Source of the DNA: Ensifer aridi
GTDB taxonomy: Bacteria > Pseudomonadota > Alphaproteobacteria > Rhizobiales > Rhizobiaceae
Length of the DNA: 64,000 nt
Assembly (NCBI RefSeq): GCF_002078505.1
Contig: NZ_LUAV01000032.1
Location: 303,363 to 367,362, forward strand
Direction: 5' to 3'
Under the pieces are notes generated by a model. It searched no databases and was not told the DNA's origin. It saw nothing but the letters and a program-made list of their open reading frames with translations. This document shows, in pieces, positions 10,130 to 19,153 of the stretch. Made by a program: the position numbers and the translations under genes. Position 1 is the stretch's first letter, and every line of letters starts with the position of its first letter.

Positions 10130-10145
10130 TGGCACGCTCGTTGCT
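10130..10145 (+). promoter_or_regulatory. Sigma-54 (-24/-12) promoter of dctA
   Basis: TGGCACG-CTCG-TTGCT matches the sigma-54 consensus at every defined position, with GG and GC separated by exactly ten bases. Transcription would start near 10156, about 90 bases before the dctA ATG. Confidence 0.95.
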
Positions 10146-10244
10146 GAGTAGCTCCACAAGGCAGCGGCTGCTGCCGATCTTCGGAAAGTGCCCGGGAGGC
10201 CCGGCATATCGCCGGACTGGGCGCCCCTCGTGGAGGATATCATC

Positions 10245-11573
10245 ATGATCATTGAACATTCCGCGGAGGTCCGCGGCAAGACACCCTTTTATCGTCACCT
10301 CTATGTCCAGGTGCTGGCCGCGATCGCCGCGGGCATCCTGCTCGGGCATTTCTATCCGAACATCGGTACCGAGCTGAAACCGCTCGGCGACGCCTTCATC
10401 AAGCTCGTAAAGATGATCATCGCGCCGGTGATCTTCCTGACGGTTGCGACCGGCATAGCCGGCATGACCGATCTCGCCAAGGTCGGCCGCGTCGCCGGCA
10501 AGGCGATGATCTATTTCCTGACCTTCTCCACTCTCGCGCTCGTCGTCGGCCTCGTGGTCGCGAATGTCGCCGAGCCGGGCGCCGGCATGCATATCGACCC
10601 GGCCTCGCTCGACGCGAAGGTTGTTGCGACCTATACCGAGAAGGCGCATGAGCAGTCGATCACCGGCTTCCTGATGAACGTCATTCCGACGACGCTTGTC
10701 GGCGCCTTCGCCGAGGGCGACATCCTGCAGGTGCTGTTCATTTCGGTGCTCTTCGGCATTTCGCTTGCGATGGTCGGCAAGAAGGCTGAGCCGGTCGTCG
10801 ACTTCCTGCAGGCGCTTACGCTGCCGATCTTCCGGCTCGTGGCGATCCTGATGAAGGCGGCCCCGATCGGCGCCTTCGGCGCCATGGCCTTCACCATCGG
10901 CAAATACGGCATCGCCTCGATCGCCAACCTCGCCATGCTGATCGGCACCTTCTATCTGACGTCGTTCCTCTTCGTCCTTGTCGTGCTCGGTGCGGTGGCG
11001 CGCTACAACGGCTTCTCGATCGTCGCGCTCATCCGCTACATCAAGGAAGAGCTGCTCCTGGTGCTCGGCACCTCGTCCTCCGAAGCCGCACTGCCGGGCC
11101 TCATGAACAAGATGGAGAAGGCGGGCTGCAAGCGCTCGGTCGTCGGCCTCGTCATTCCGACCGGCTATTCCTTCAATCTCGACGGCACCAACATCTACAT
11201 GACGCTTGCGGCGCTCTTCATCGCCCAGGCGACCGATACGCCGCTTACCTACGGCGATCAGATCCTGCTGCTGCTGGTCGCGATGCTGAGCTCGAAGGGG
11301 GCTGCCGGCATCACCGGCGCGGGCTTCATCACGCTCGCCGCAACGCTCTCCGTCGTGCCCTCCGTGCCGGTCGCCGGCATGGCGCTGATCCTCGGCATCG
11401 ACCGCTTCATGTCGGAATGCCGGGCGATCACCAACTTCATCGGCAACGCGGTCGCGACCGTCGTGGTGGCGAAGTGGGAAGGAGAGCTTGACCAAGCGCA
11501 GCTTTCCGCAGCGCTCGGCGGTGAAGCGACGCCGGTCGAAACCATTCCGGCGGCGGTGCAACCCGCTGAATAA
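10245..11573 (+). CDS. dctA: C4-dicarboxylate:cation symporter
   Basis: Inner-membrane carrier of succinate, fumarate and malate, the main carbon supply of nitrogen-fixing bacteroids. The 442-residue protein belongs to the DAACS (GltP/DctA) family. It shows the N-terminal helix block VQVLAAIAAGILLGH, the serine-rich re-entrant loop LGTSSSEAALPGL, the substrate motif YSFNLDGTNIY, and the second loop AMLSSKGAAGITGAGFI. ATG 10245 (MIIEHSAEVRG) is chosen because it follows GGAGG at 10232 and matches known DctA N-termini. The frame is open further upstream without similarity. Regulation is by DctB/DctD through the sigma-54 promoter at 10130. Confidence 0.97.
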   Translation: MIIEHSAEVRGKTPFYRHLYVQVLAAIAAGILLGHFYPNIGTELKPLGDAFIKLVKMIIAPVIFLTVATGIAGMTDLAKVGRVAGKAMIYFLTFSTLALVVGLVVANVAEPGAGMHIDPASLDAKVVATYTEKAHEQSITGFLMNVIPTTLVGAFAEGDILQVLFISVLFGISLAMVGKKAEPVVDFLQALTLPIFRLVAILMKAAPIGAFGAMAFTIGKYGIASIANLAMLIGTFYLTSFLFVLVVLGAVARYNGFSIVALIRYIKEELLLVLGTSSSEAALPGLMNKMEKAGCKRSVVGLVIPTGYSFNLDGTNIYMTLAALFIAQATDTPLTYGDQILLLLVAMLSSKGAAGITGAGFITLAATLSVVPSVPVAGMALILGIDRFMSECRAITNFIGNAVATVVVAKWEGELDQAQLSAALGGEATPVETIPAAVQPAE

Positions 11574-11610
11574 GATGCCTCCCAGGGCAACGCACGTTGA
11601 GTGCGAATTG

Positions 11611-11646
11611 GCGCGGTCTGGTTTTCCAGGCCGCGCTTTTTTGTTG
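11611..11646 (+). terminator. Rho-independent terminator of dctA
   Basis: The 11-pair stem GCGCGGTCTGG / CCAGGCCGCGC (one T-G pair) has a TTTT loop and runs directly into a run of six T. It lies 37 bases after the dctA stop. Confidence 0.9.
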
Positions 11647-11680
11647 CTATGGACTGTTGCAGTGTGGGTGGATGGCGACA

Positions 11681-11858
11681 CCCCCTCTGACCTGCCGGCC
11701 ATCTCCCCCACGAGGGCCCACGAGGGGGAGATCGCATGTGGCACGCCGGGTGCCCATTAGGAATCTCTCTACATTGCCAGGCTTTGATTGGGGCGATGAG
11801 CATGCCACGGGTCGATCTCCCCCCTTGTGGGGGAGATGGCCGGCAGGCCAGAGGGGGG
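11681..11858. repeat. RIME1-like intergenic mosaic element
   Basis: The element is bounded by long imperfect inverted repeats: CCCCCTCTGACCTGCCGGCC with ATCTCCCCCAC on the left, and GTGGGGGAGAT with GGCCGGCAGGCCAGAGGGGG on the right. A nested second pair, GGGGGAGATCG / CGATCTCCCCC, lies inside. This structure and these end sequences fit the rhizobial RIME family. A second copy lies at 57130-57292 and a related one at 44757-44925. It has no coding capacity. Confidence 0.8.
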
Positions 11859-11889
11859 TATGACGTCCGCGATGCCAAGAGTGCACGGC

Positions 11890-12813
11890 CTAGATTCCGT
11901 GCAGCACCTGGGTCGCCTTGACCGCGGCGGAGGCGCGGTTTTCGACGCCGAGCTTCACGTAGATCTGTTCGAGGTGTTTGGTGACGGTGCGGGCGCTCAA
12001 GCCCAGGATCTCGCCGATGTCGCGATTGGATTTGCCCTTGGCGATCCACAGAAGGACCTCCGACTCGCGCTGGGTCAGGTGGAAATGCTGGCGCAGCATC
12101 TCGTCGTCGCTCAAGCCGTTCTCGGCGGTCAGGCGGAACAGGTACTCGTTGGCGCCGATCGCGCCGAGATAGGAAATCTGCAGGCCGGTCTGGGCCGCGC
12201 GCTGCAGGGTGAAGCTGCCGTGCTTTTCGCTGCCGTGCTTCTCACGCTCCCGCATCCATTCGGCAATCCGCCCAGTCACCACTGCCAGGCCGTCGTCGCT
12301 GCCGGTCGCCGCATTGACAAGCCTTGTCGCCTGTGGCGTCGACCAGCGCACGGTACCATCGGCGCGGACGGCGAGCAGATGCCGGCCGGCGGCGTCGAGT
12401 GCGACGCGGGCGCTCTGGGCGGAGCGCGCATTGGAGAGATGGACGCGGATGCGGGCGCGCAATTCGTCGATATTGATCGGCTTCGTCAGATAGTCGACGC
12501 CCCCGGCTTCGAGCGCGCGTACCACGTGCTCCGTTTCCGTGAGCCCGGTCATGAAGACGACCGGCACCTGGGCGAGCGAGGCATTCGCCTTCAGCCGCAT
12601 GCAGGTCTCGAAACCGTCCATGCCGGGCATTACCGCATCGAGCAGGATGATGTCCGGCGTGATGCGGTCGGCAATGTTGAGTGCCGCATTGCCGGAGGTG
12701 GCGATCAGCACGGAAAAGCCGGATTGTTCCAGCGCTTCGGTCAGGAACCCGAGCGCCTCCGGGGAATCGTCGACGAGGAGCACGATGTCACGCGGGGAGG
12801 CGGTCTCAGGCAC
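11890..12813 (-). CDS. LuxR-family response regulator
   Basis: Two-component DNA-binding regulator of 307 residues. An N-terminal receiver domain (about 10-125) has the acidic pair in LLVDDS and phospho-acceptor Asp59 in IILLDAVMPGMDG. A middle region (about 130-230) looks like a diverged PAS-type linker (GRHLLAVRADGTVRWSTP). A C-terminal LuxR helix-turn-helix (HFHLTQRESEVLLWIAKGKSNRDIGEILGLSARTVTKHLEQIYVKLGV) completes it. Its start overlaps the stop of the hybrid kinase by eight bases, so the two are almost certainly partners. Targets are unknown. No operator was recognised. Confidence 0.92.
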   Translation of the reverse strand: MPETASPRDIVLLVDDSPEALGFLTEALEQSGFSVLIATSGNAALNIADRITPDIILLDAVMPGMDGFETCMRLKANASLAQVPVVFMTGLTETEHVVRALEAGGVDYLTKPINIDELRARIRVHLSNARSAQSARVALDAAGRHLLAVRADGTVRWSTPQATRLVNAATGSDDGLAVVTGRIAEWMREREKHGSEKHGSFTLQRAAQTGLQISYLGAIGANEYLFRLTAENGLSDDEMLRQHFHLTQRESEVLLWIAKGKSNRDIGEILGLSARTVTKHLEQIYVKLGVENRASAAVKATQVLHGI

Positions 12814-15800
12814 GGGCGTTCGTCTCCTCCGAGAGCATCCGCTTCAGGAAAGCGTCAAAGCCGGAGAAGTCGAAGGCCTGAACATAGGCGCTGACCGCTT
12901 CGGCAAAGGCCTGGTTTTCCGGATTCAGGGCAATCTCCGTTAGTTTCGCCTCGATGCCTCTCACGTAGCCGATTTCACCGAGCTGGATCAATTCCTTCAC
13001 ATGATGGTCGCCAGGGCTCGTCAGCGCTCTGTTTCCGTCAGCAGGAGGCGTCTCTTGGACGTCGCCTTCATGGATCCATTCGAGGCCGAGATGGATTGCC
13101 AGCTTGTCGGTGAGCTGGCGCACGCCGAAGGGCTTGGCAAGCGCATCGTTGTGACCGGTGGCGCCCGCCGCCGAGCCATCGCCGATGTTGGCGGAAAGCA
13201 TGATCGCCGGCGCCGCCTGACCGGCCTCCCGGAGCCGCGTCACCAGCTCCCAGCCGCTCATGCCCGGCATGGATATGTCGATCAGGAAGAGGTCGGGCCT
13301 CGTACCGTCGATGAGCGCCAGGCAATCCGCACCGCTTGCTGCCGAGAGAACGGTGAAGTCCAGCGGCAGGAGCACCTCGCGCATGAGATCTCGGTGATCC
13401 GCGTTGTCGTCGACGACGACGATTGTCCGGCGCGGTCCCTTGTAGGAGCGGATCTTGCGTATCGGATCCTTGAGCGCGGCCGGGCGGTCGACCGCCGAAA
13501 GCATCAGCCGCACCTTGAAGCTGGTGCCCTTGTCCTTCTCGCTGGCAACGGAGATTTCGCCGCCGAGCGTCTGGGTGAGCAGCCGGGTGATCGTCAAGCC
13601 GAGACCAAGCCCCGGCATGCGATATTCCGCTTCGCCGCGCTGGAAGGGTTCGAAGATCTTCGGCAGGTCCTTCTCGCTGATGCCGCGGCCGCTGTCCTCG
13701 ATGGTGAAACTCGCGACCTGGCTGCGATAGGCGACTTCGAAGCGGATGCGTCCCCGCTCGGTGAACTTCAGCGCGTTGGAAAGCAGGTTCACGAGAATCT
13801 GCCGCAGCCGTTTCTCGTCGGTTCGTACATATTGCGGCAGCGATGCGGCGCGATTGTGCTCGAAGGCAAGCCCCTTCGCCTGCGCCTGCGGACGGAACAT
13901 GTCGACGATCTGGTCGAGGAAGTCGTGGATATTGATCTCGTTCGAATAGACCTGCAGCTTGCCAGCCTCGATCTTGGAAATGTCGAGCAGGCCGTCGATC
14001 AGCCCCGAGAGGTGATCGGCGCTGCGCTTGATCACCTTGATCGCACCCTGGCGCGATGGCGGGATCGTCTCGTCGCGCTCGAGGATTTGCGCGTAGCCGA
14101 GCACGGCATTGAGCGGTGTGCGCAGCTCATGGCTCAAACCGACGACGTAACGGCTCTTCGCGCGGTTTGCCGCTTCCGCCGCCTCCTTGGCGTTCTGCAG
14201 CGCCGCGTCTGTCTTCTTGTGGGCGGCGATTTCCTTGAGCAGCAGCGTGTTCTGGCGCGAGGATTCCTCCTCCGCGACCACCCGGCTGTCATGGGCGAGC
14301 ACGTAGAACCAGGAGACGACGCCGGCGACGATGGCGAAGACGAAGAAGACGATCGCGACCGTACGCTCCACGACCGCCGCGGTTTCGGGCGAGCCGGCTG
14401 TCGTCTGGTGGGCGATCATCGCCAGGATGATGCCGATGCCGGTGATCGAGACGATCGCCGAGATCGCATAGCGCCCGAGCCTCGTCGCGAGTTTCGCGAC
14501 GATCGTTTCCGGCAGCAGCGTTTTTGCGACTGTCGCAAGCTGCGCGTTCAGTCGCGCCTTCGGCTTGCACATGTCGTGGCAGCGGCTGTCGAGCGAGCAG
14601 CAGAGCGAACAAATCGGCGCTGCATAGGCCGGGCACCAGGCCATGTCCTCTGGCTCGAACGGGTGCTCGCAAATCGAGCAGGTGATCTCGCTTTCACGGA
14701 ACCAGCTCTTGCGCGGCTTGCGGGCGAGATAGAATTTCCCCTCCGTCCACCAGGCAATCAGCGGCGAGACGACAAAGGCCGTGACGAGCGCGATATAGGG
14801 CGCGAGCGAGGCGGCGATCGCGCCCATGGCGCCGAAATGTGCGGCAAGCGCAAGGAACGCCGACACGCCCATGGTGCCGAGACCGACGGGATTGATGTCG
14901 TAGAGATGGGCGCGCTTGAACTCGATGCCGGGGGGTGACAAGCCTAGCGGCTTGTTGACGAAGAGATCGGCCGAGATCGCGCAGAGCCAGGCCATGGCGA
15001 TGATCGAGAAGATACCAAGCGTTTCTTCGAGCAGCCGATAGATGCCGAGCTCCATCAGCAGGAGCGCGATCGCCACGTTGAAGACCAGCCAGATGACGCG
15101 GCCCGGATGGCTGTGGGTCAATCGCGAGAAGAAGTTCGACCAGGCGAGCGACCCGGCATAGGCGTTCATCACGTTGATCTTCAACTGCGAGACGACGACG
15201 AAGGCGACCATCAGCAGGAGCGCCGCTGTCTCAGATGGGAATATGTAGCCGAAGGCGGTGTAATACATCTGCGCCGGATCGGCGGCCCGGGTCGAGGGCA
15301 CGCCGGCACTCAGCGCCAGCACGACGAGAAACGAGCCGGCAAGCAGCTTCGGGGCGCCGACGATCACCCAGCCGGAGCCGGCGAGAAAGACGGCGACGCG
15401 GTGATGCAGCTTGCGCTGCCCGTCAGGCGGCAGGAAGCGCAGGAAGTCGACCTGCTCGCCGATTTGCGCCATCAGCGCGAAGATCACCGCAGACGCGGCG
15501 CCGAATTCGACGAGGTCGAAGGGCGCGATCGTGCCGGTCGGGCCGGACGTATGGTGGACGCCGGCATAGGCGAGCCATAATCCCACCTTCTCCCAGTCCG
15601 CAAGCGCGATGAAGGCGAAGGGCAGGATGTTGAGTACGATCCAGAAGGGCTGGGTGACGAGCTGGAACCTGCTGATCAGCTTGACGCCGTGGGTGACGAG
15701 CGGGATCACCACGACGGCGCTTATGATGTAACCGATCCAAAGCGGTATGCCGAGCGCGAGCTCCAGCGCGCCGGACATGATCGAGGCCTCGATCGCGAAG

Positions 15801-16186
15801 AGGATGAAGGTGAAGCTCGCGTAGATGAGTGAGGTGATCGTCGAGCCGATATAGCCGAAGCCCGCGCCGCGCGTCAGAAGATCGATGTCGACGCCGTGGC
15901 GGATCGCATAGCGGCTGATCGGCAGGCCGACCACAAGGATCATCACGCTCGCGACCAGGATCGCGACGATCGCATTGGTGGTGCCGTAGGACATGGTGAT
16001 GGCGCCGCCGATGGCTTCGAGCGCCAGGAAGGAGATCGCGCCGATCGCCGTCTGCGAGATGCGCTCGGAGGAAAAGCGTCGCGCGCCCTTGGCGGTGAAC
16101 CGCAGCGCATAGTCTTCGAGCGTCTGGTTGGCGACCCAGCGGTTATACTCTCGCCGAACGGGAATGATGCGCTGGCGTGCCGCCAT
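12806..16186 (-). CDS. Hybrid histidine kinase fused to an NCS1-type permease
   Basis: The 1126-residue protein starts with a complete multi-helix transporter domain (about 1-470) resembling nucleobase/cation NCS1 permeases. A cysteine-rich segment at about 499-539 follows (CSICEHPF, CPAYAAPICSLCCSL, CHDMC), with spacing like a B-box or treble-clef zinc site. Two further membrane helices and a coiled-coil lead to HisKA with His686 in SHELRTPLNAVLGY, HATPase (DSGRGISEKDLPKIFEPF, GLGLGLTITRL), a receiver domain with Asp970 in FLIDISMPGMSGW, and a helical tail that may be Hpt-like. The ATG at 16186 follows GAGG; a longer open frame to 16234 lacks support. The permease is probably the ligand sensor, or transport is coupled to signalling. 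The ligand is unknown. Confidence 0.92.
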   Translation of the reverse strand: MAARQRIIPVRREYNRWVANQTLEDYALRFTAKGARRFSSERISQTAIGAISFLALEAIGGAITMSYGTTNAIVAILVASVMILVVGLPISRYAIRHGVDIDLLTRGAGFGYIGSTITSLIYASFTFILFAIEASIMSGALELALGIPLWIGYIISAVVVIPLVTHGVKLISRFQLVTQPFWIVLNILPFAFIALADWEKVGLWLAYAGVHHTSGPTGTIAPFDLVEFGAASAVIFALMAQIGEQVDFLRFLPPDGQRKLHHRVAVFLAGSGWVIVGAPKLLAGSFLVVLALSAGVPSTRAADPAQMYYTAFGYIFPSETAALLLMVAFVVVSQLKINVMNAYAGSLAWSNFFSRLTHSHPGRVIWLVFNVAIALLLMELGIYRLLEETLGIFSIIAMAWLCAISADLFVNKPLGLSPPGIEFKRAHLYDINPVGLGTMGVSAFLALAAHFGAMGAIAASLAPYIALVTAFVVSPLIAWWTEGKFYLARKPRKSWFRESEITCSICEHPFEPEDMAWCPAYAAPICSLCCSLDSRCHDMCKPKARLNAQLATVAKTLLPETIVAKLATRLGRYAISAIVSITGIGIILAMIAHQTTAGSPETAAVVERTVAIVFFVFAIVAGVVSWFYVLAHDSRVVAEEESSRQNTLLLKEIAAHKKTDAALQNAKEAAEAANRAKSRYVVGLSHELRTPLNAVLGYAQILERDETIPPSRQGAIKVIKRSADHLSGLIDGLLDISKIEAGKLQVYSNEINIHDFLDQIVDMFRPQAQAKGLAFEHNRAASLPQYVRTDEKRLRQILVNLLSNALKFTERGRIRFEVAYRSQVASFTIEDSGRGISEKDLPKIFEPFQRGEAEYRMPGLGLGLTITRLLTQTLGGEISVASEKDKGTSFKVRLMLSAVDRPAALKDPIRKIRSYKGPRRTIVVVDDNADHRDLMREVLLPLDFTVLSAASGADCLALIDGTRPDLFLIDISMPGMSGWELVTRLREAGQAAPAIMLSANIGDGSAAGATGHNDALAKPFGVRQLTDKLAIHLGLEWIHEGDVQETPPADGNRALTSPGDHHVKELIQLGEIGYVRGIEAKLTEIALNPENQAFAEAVSAYVQAFDFSGFDAFLKRMLSEETNARA

Positions 16187-16515
16187 GGTGCCTCGTGATG
16201 TCTCGCAGTGCCGGCCGAATGCGCCAGTCATCATTTCGTAACACAGGCAGCAGGCCAGCGAAATTGCTGCATTGCGGGAAAACGGCGAACTGAGCCGTCA
16301 TCAACCGCAATCTATAGGACCTTAGTCCGAGTGGCACTGTCCACAGGTCCTATGACCGTTGCCGAATTCCCTTCCTGGCACATATCGTCCTGAGTGAGCG
16401 CCCGCGGGAAAACGGCACCGTCGTCAGCCGCCCTGGACATGCGACGGATTCCAGGGCGACAGCGCATGCGCCCTGTCGGGCGCCGCAACTCAGGACCTCT
16501 CAATTGAGGACAGCC
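16187..16515. other. Intergenic region, no feature seen
   Basis: These 329 bases separate the divergent kinase gene and a small plus-strand gene. Only short imperfect inverted repeats are visible. A TTGAGGA ribosome-binding sequence at 16504-16510 belongs to the downstream gene. Confidence 0.4.
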
Positions 16516-16794
16516 ATGAACGCCGAGAAGATGCGAAGGCTAATCGAGGACTGTCGGAGGGATCTCGATGAATATCTGGAGCCCGACTGCGGCATCAGCG
16601 ACAGGGAGATAATCATCGCTCTTCTCTATCGGCTGGATGGTCCGCAGGCGAGAGACGCGCTCGGGGAGGAGTTCGACTGGCGGCGATCTGCACCGGAGGG
16701 ACCGGAGAGCGCCGGGGCCAATGACTCCCGGCAGAACGAAGCCCGGCTCAGGATCATTCTTAACCGCCGAGCGCAAGGATCAGCAAGCGCCTGA
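16516..16794 (+). CDS. Small protein of unknown function
   Basis: The 92-residue acidic, probably cytosolic product is not recognised. The first 60 residues look helical (MNAEKMRRLIEDCRRDLDEY and REIIIALLYRLDGPQARDALGEEFDW). The C-terminal third is more disordered (APEGPESAGANDSRQNEARL). There is no signal peptide. The ATG at 16516 follows TTGAGGA at good spacing, and codon use looks ordinary. It stands alone between the sensor kinase (divergent) and the catalase gene, 219 bases upstream of the latter, with no feature seen in that gap. Confidence 0.6.
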   Translation: MNAEKMRRLIEDCRRDLDEYLEPDCGISDREIIIALLYRLDGPQARDALGEEFDWRRSAPEGPESAGANDSRQNEARLRIILNRRAQGSASA

Positions 16795-17013
16795 CAGCCT
16801 CAGCGTAAGTGACGCCGGGCGCCGCGCCATCGCCGCCGATCAGGCGGAGCGCACCTATACCCATTGGCTCCATTCCAATCGTCCTCTGTGATCCATTTGT
16901 CGTATCTTGTCGGGAGGGGCGAGGGGACCCGTTAGATTTTCGGTCTGCTGGCGGAACCAACCTCGGCGGCCAAGGTTTCCTGCCAATTCCGCTTTCGACC
17001 AAGGAGTCCTGTC

Positions 17014-19131
17014 ATGGCCAAGAAAAACTCTGCGCCAAACAACTCTAAGCCGGCCACCGTTCATGACCAGAAGGCCACCCGTGGTAACGGTGGGGAACTG
17101 CATCAGATTGCCGAAGGCGATACGCCGGTCTTGACGACGGCGCAGGGTGGACCTGTCGCCGACGACCAGAACAGCTTGCGGGCCGGCGAGCGCGGTCCGA
17201 CCCTCATCGAGGATTTCCATTTCCGCGAAAAAATCTTCCATTTCGACCACGAGCGCATCCCGGAGCGCGTGGTGCATGCGCGCGGCTATGGCGCGCACGG
17301 TTTTTTCGAGACCTATGAATCGCTTGCTGCCTATACGCGGGCGGACGTGTTTCAGCGCCCCGGCGAACGGACGCCTGCCTTCGTGCGTTTCTCGACCGTC
17401 GCCGGCAGCAAGGGCTCCTTCGACCTTGCCCGCGACGTCCGCGGTTTCGCGGTCAAGATCTATACCAAGGAAGGCAATTGGGACCTTGTCGGCAACAACA
17501 TTCCCGTCTTCTTCATTCAGGACGCGATCAAGTTCCCAGATGTCATTCACTCGGTGAAGCCCGAACCGGATCGCGAGTTTCCTCAAGCGCAATCGGCCCA
17601 CGACAATTTCTGGGATTTCATCAGCCTGACGCCGGAAAGCATGCACATGATCATGTGGGTCATGTCCGACCGGGCAATCCCGCGCTCCTTCCGCTTCATG
17701 GAAGGTTTCGGCGTTCACAGCTTCCGGTTCGTCAACGCCAAGGACGAGTCCACTTTCGTCAAGTTCCACTGGAAGCCGAAGCTCGGCCTCCAATCCGTCG
17801 CCTGGAACGAGGCTGTGAAGATCAACGGTGCGGATCCGGATTTCCACCGCCGCGACCTGTGGCAAGCGATCCAGTCCGGCAATTTCCCGGAATGGGACCT
17901 GCATGTACAGCTCTTCGATCAGGACTTTGCCGACAAGTTCGATTTCGACATTCTCGATCCCACCAAGATCATACCGGAGGAGGTCCTGCCGACGAAGCCG
18001 GTCGGGCGGTTGGTTCTCGATCGTATGCCGGACAATTTCTTCGCCGACACCGAACAGGTCGCCTTCATGACCCAGAACGTGCCGCCGGGCATCGACTTCA
18101 GCGACGACCCGCTGCTGCAGGGGCGCAACTTCTCCTATCTCGACACGCAGTTGAAGCGGCTCGGCAGTCCGAACTTCACCCATCTGCCAATCAACGCGCC
18201 CAAGTGTCCGTTCCAGCACTTCCAGCAGGACGGCCACATGGCTATGCGCAACCCCGTCGGGCGGGTGAACTATCAACCGAATTCCTGGGGCGAGGGTCCG
18301 CGCGAGTCGCCGACGAAGGGCTTCCGCCATTTCGCTTCGCAGGAGCAGGGACCGAAGGTTCGCATCCGCGCGGAGAGCTTCGCCGACCACTACAGCCAGG
18401 CGCGGCTATTCTTCATCAGCCAGACGCCGCCCGAGCAGCGGCATATAGCGGACGCCCTGACTTTCGAATTGAGCAAGGTGCAGACGCCGGTGATCCGCGA
18501 GCGGATGGTCGCGCATCTCCTCAATATCGACGAGACGCTCGGAAAGAAGGTCGGGCATGCGCTTGGGCTTCAGACCATGCCGAAGCCGGCCGAAGCCGCC
18601 GTGCCTACACGCCAGGACCTCGATCCATCGCCGGCGCTCAGCATCATCGAACGCGGCCCGAAGCGTTTCGAAGGTCGCAAGCTCGGAATACTGGCGACCG
18701 ACGGCGCGGATGCCGCACTTCTCGATGCCATCACCGCCGCAGTCACGCAGGAAAAGGCCGCCTTCGAAATCATCGCCCCGAAGGTCGGCGGGTTTACCGC
18801 CTCGGACGGGAAGTGGATCGAAGCCCACCAGATGCTCGATGGCGGGCCCTCGGTGCTCTACGACGCGGTCGTTCTTCTGCCGTCGGCAGAGGCAGTTACG
18901 GATCTGATCGACGTTGCGACCGCCCGCGATTTCGTCGCCGACGCCTTCGCCCATTGCAAATATATCGGCTACGTCGCCGCCGCAGTTCCTCTCCTGGAGA
19001 GGGCGGGCATCGCTGACTCTCTCGACGAGGGAACGATCGAGTTCACCGACGCGGGAGGTGCCGCCGCCTTCCTCAAGGAGCTCGGCAAGCTCCGCGTCTG
19101 GGCGAGGGAACCGTCGGTCAAATTAAGATAG
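17014..19131 (+). CDS. katE: Large-subunit monofunctional catalase (HPII/clade 2 type)
   Basis: Haem catalase that dismutates hydrogen peroxide. The 705 residues fit the large-subunit class. The distal His is His88 in RVVHARGYGAHG and the distal Asn is Asn161 in LVGNNIPVFFIQDA. The proximal haem-ligand Tyr is at about 375 in GRNFSYLDTQLKRLG. Spacing between these three agrees with E. coli HPII (128/201/415). A C-terminal flavodoxin-like domain starts near 565 (RKLGILATDGADAALLDAI), as expected of this class. The start follows CAAGGAGT. An ATP-dependent DNA ligase gene follows after 22 bases. Sinorhizobium literature uses katC for a pSymB catalase of this type. Confidence 0.95.
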   Translation: MAKKNSAPNNSKPATVHDQKATRGNGGELHQIAEGDTPVLTTAQGGPVADDQNSLRAGERGPTLIEDFHFREKIFHFDHERIPERVVHARGYGAHGFFETYESLAAYTRADVFQRPGERTPAFVRFSTVAGSKGSFDLARDVRGFAVKIYTKEGNWDLVGNNIPVFFIQDAIKFPDVIHSVKPEPDREFPQAQSAHDNFWDFISLTPESMHMIMWVMSDRAIPRSFRFMEGFGVHSFRFVNAKDESTFVKFHWKPKLGLQSVAWNEAVKINGADPDFHRRDLWQAIQSGNFPEWDLHVQLFDQDFADKFDFDILDPTKIIPEEVLPTKPVGRLVLDRMPDNFFADTEQVAFMTQNVPPGIDFSDDPLLQGRNFSYLDTQLKRLGSPNFTHLPINAPKCPFQHFQQDGHMAMRNPVGRVNYQPNSWGEGPRESPTKGFRHFASQEQGPKVRIRAESFADHYSQARLFFISQTPPEQRHIADALTFELSKVQTPVIRERMVAHLLNIDETLGKKVGHALGLQTMPKPAEAAVPTRQDLDPSPALSIIERGPKRFEGRKLGILATDGADAALLDAITAAVTQEKAAFEIIAPKVGGFTASDGKWIEAHQMLDGGPSVLYDAVVLLPSAEAVTDLIDVATARDFVADAFAHCKYIGYVAAAVPLLERAGIADSLDEGTIEFTDAGGAAAFLKELGKLRVWAREPSVKLR

Positions 19132-19153
19132 GCTGGACGGTACGGAGTGGACA

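Noticed and set aside
10062..11744. Long minus-strand open frame opposite dctA
   Set aside because: dctA is unmistakable, and the antisense frame also crosses the sigma-54 promoter and terminator.
11681..11858. Insertion sequence or transposon remnant
   Set aside because: There is no transposase frame or target duplication. The nested inverted ends recur at 57130, as expected of a RIME-type mosaic element.
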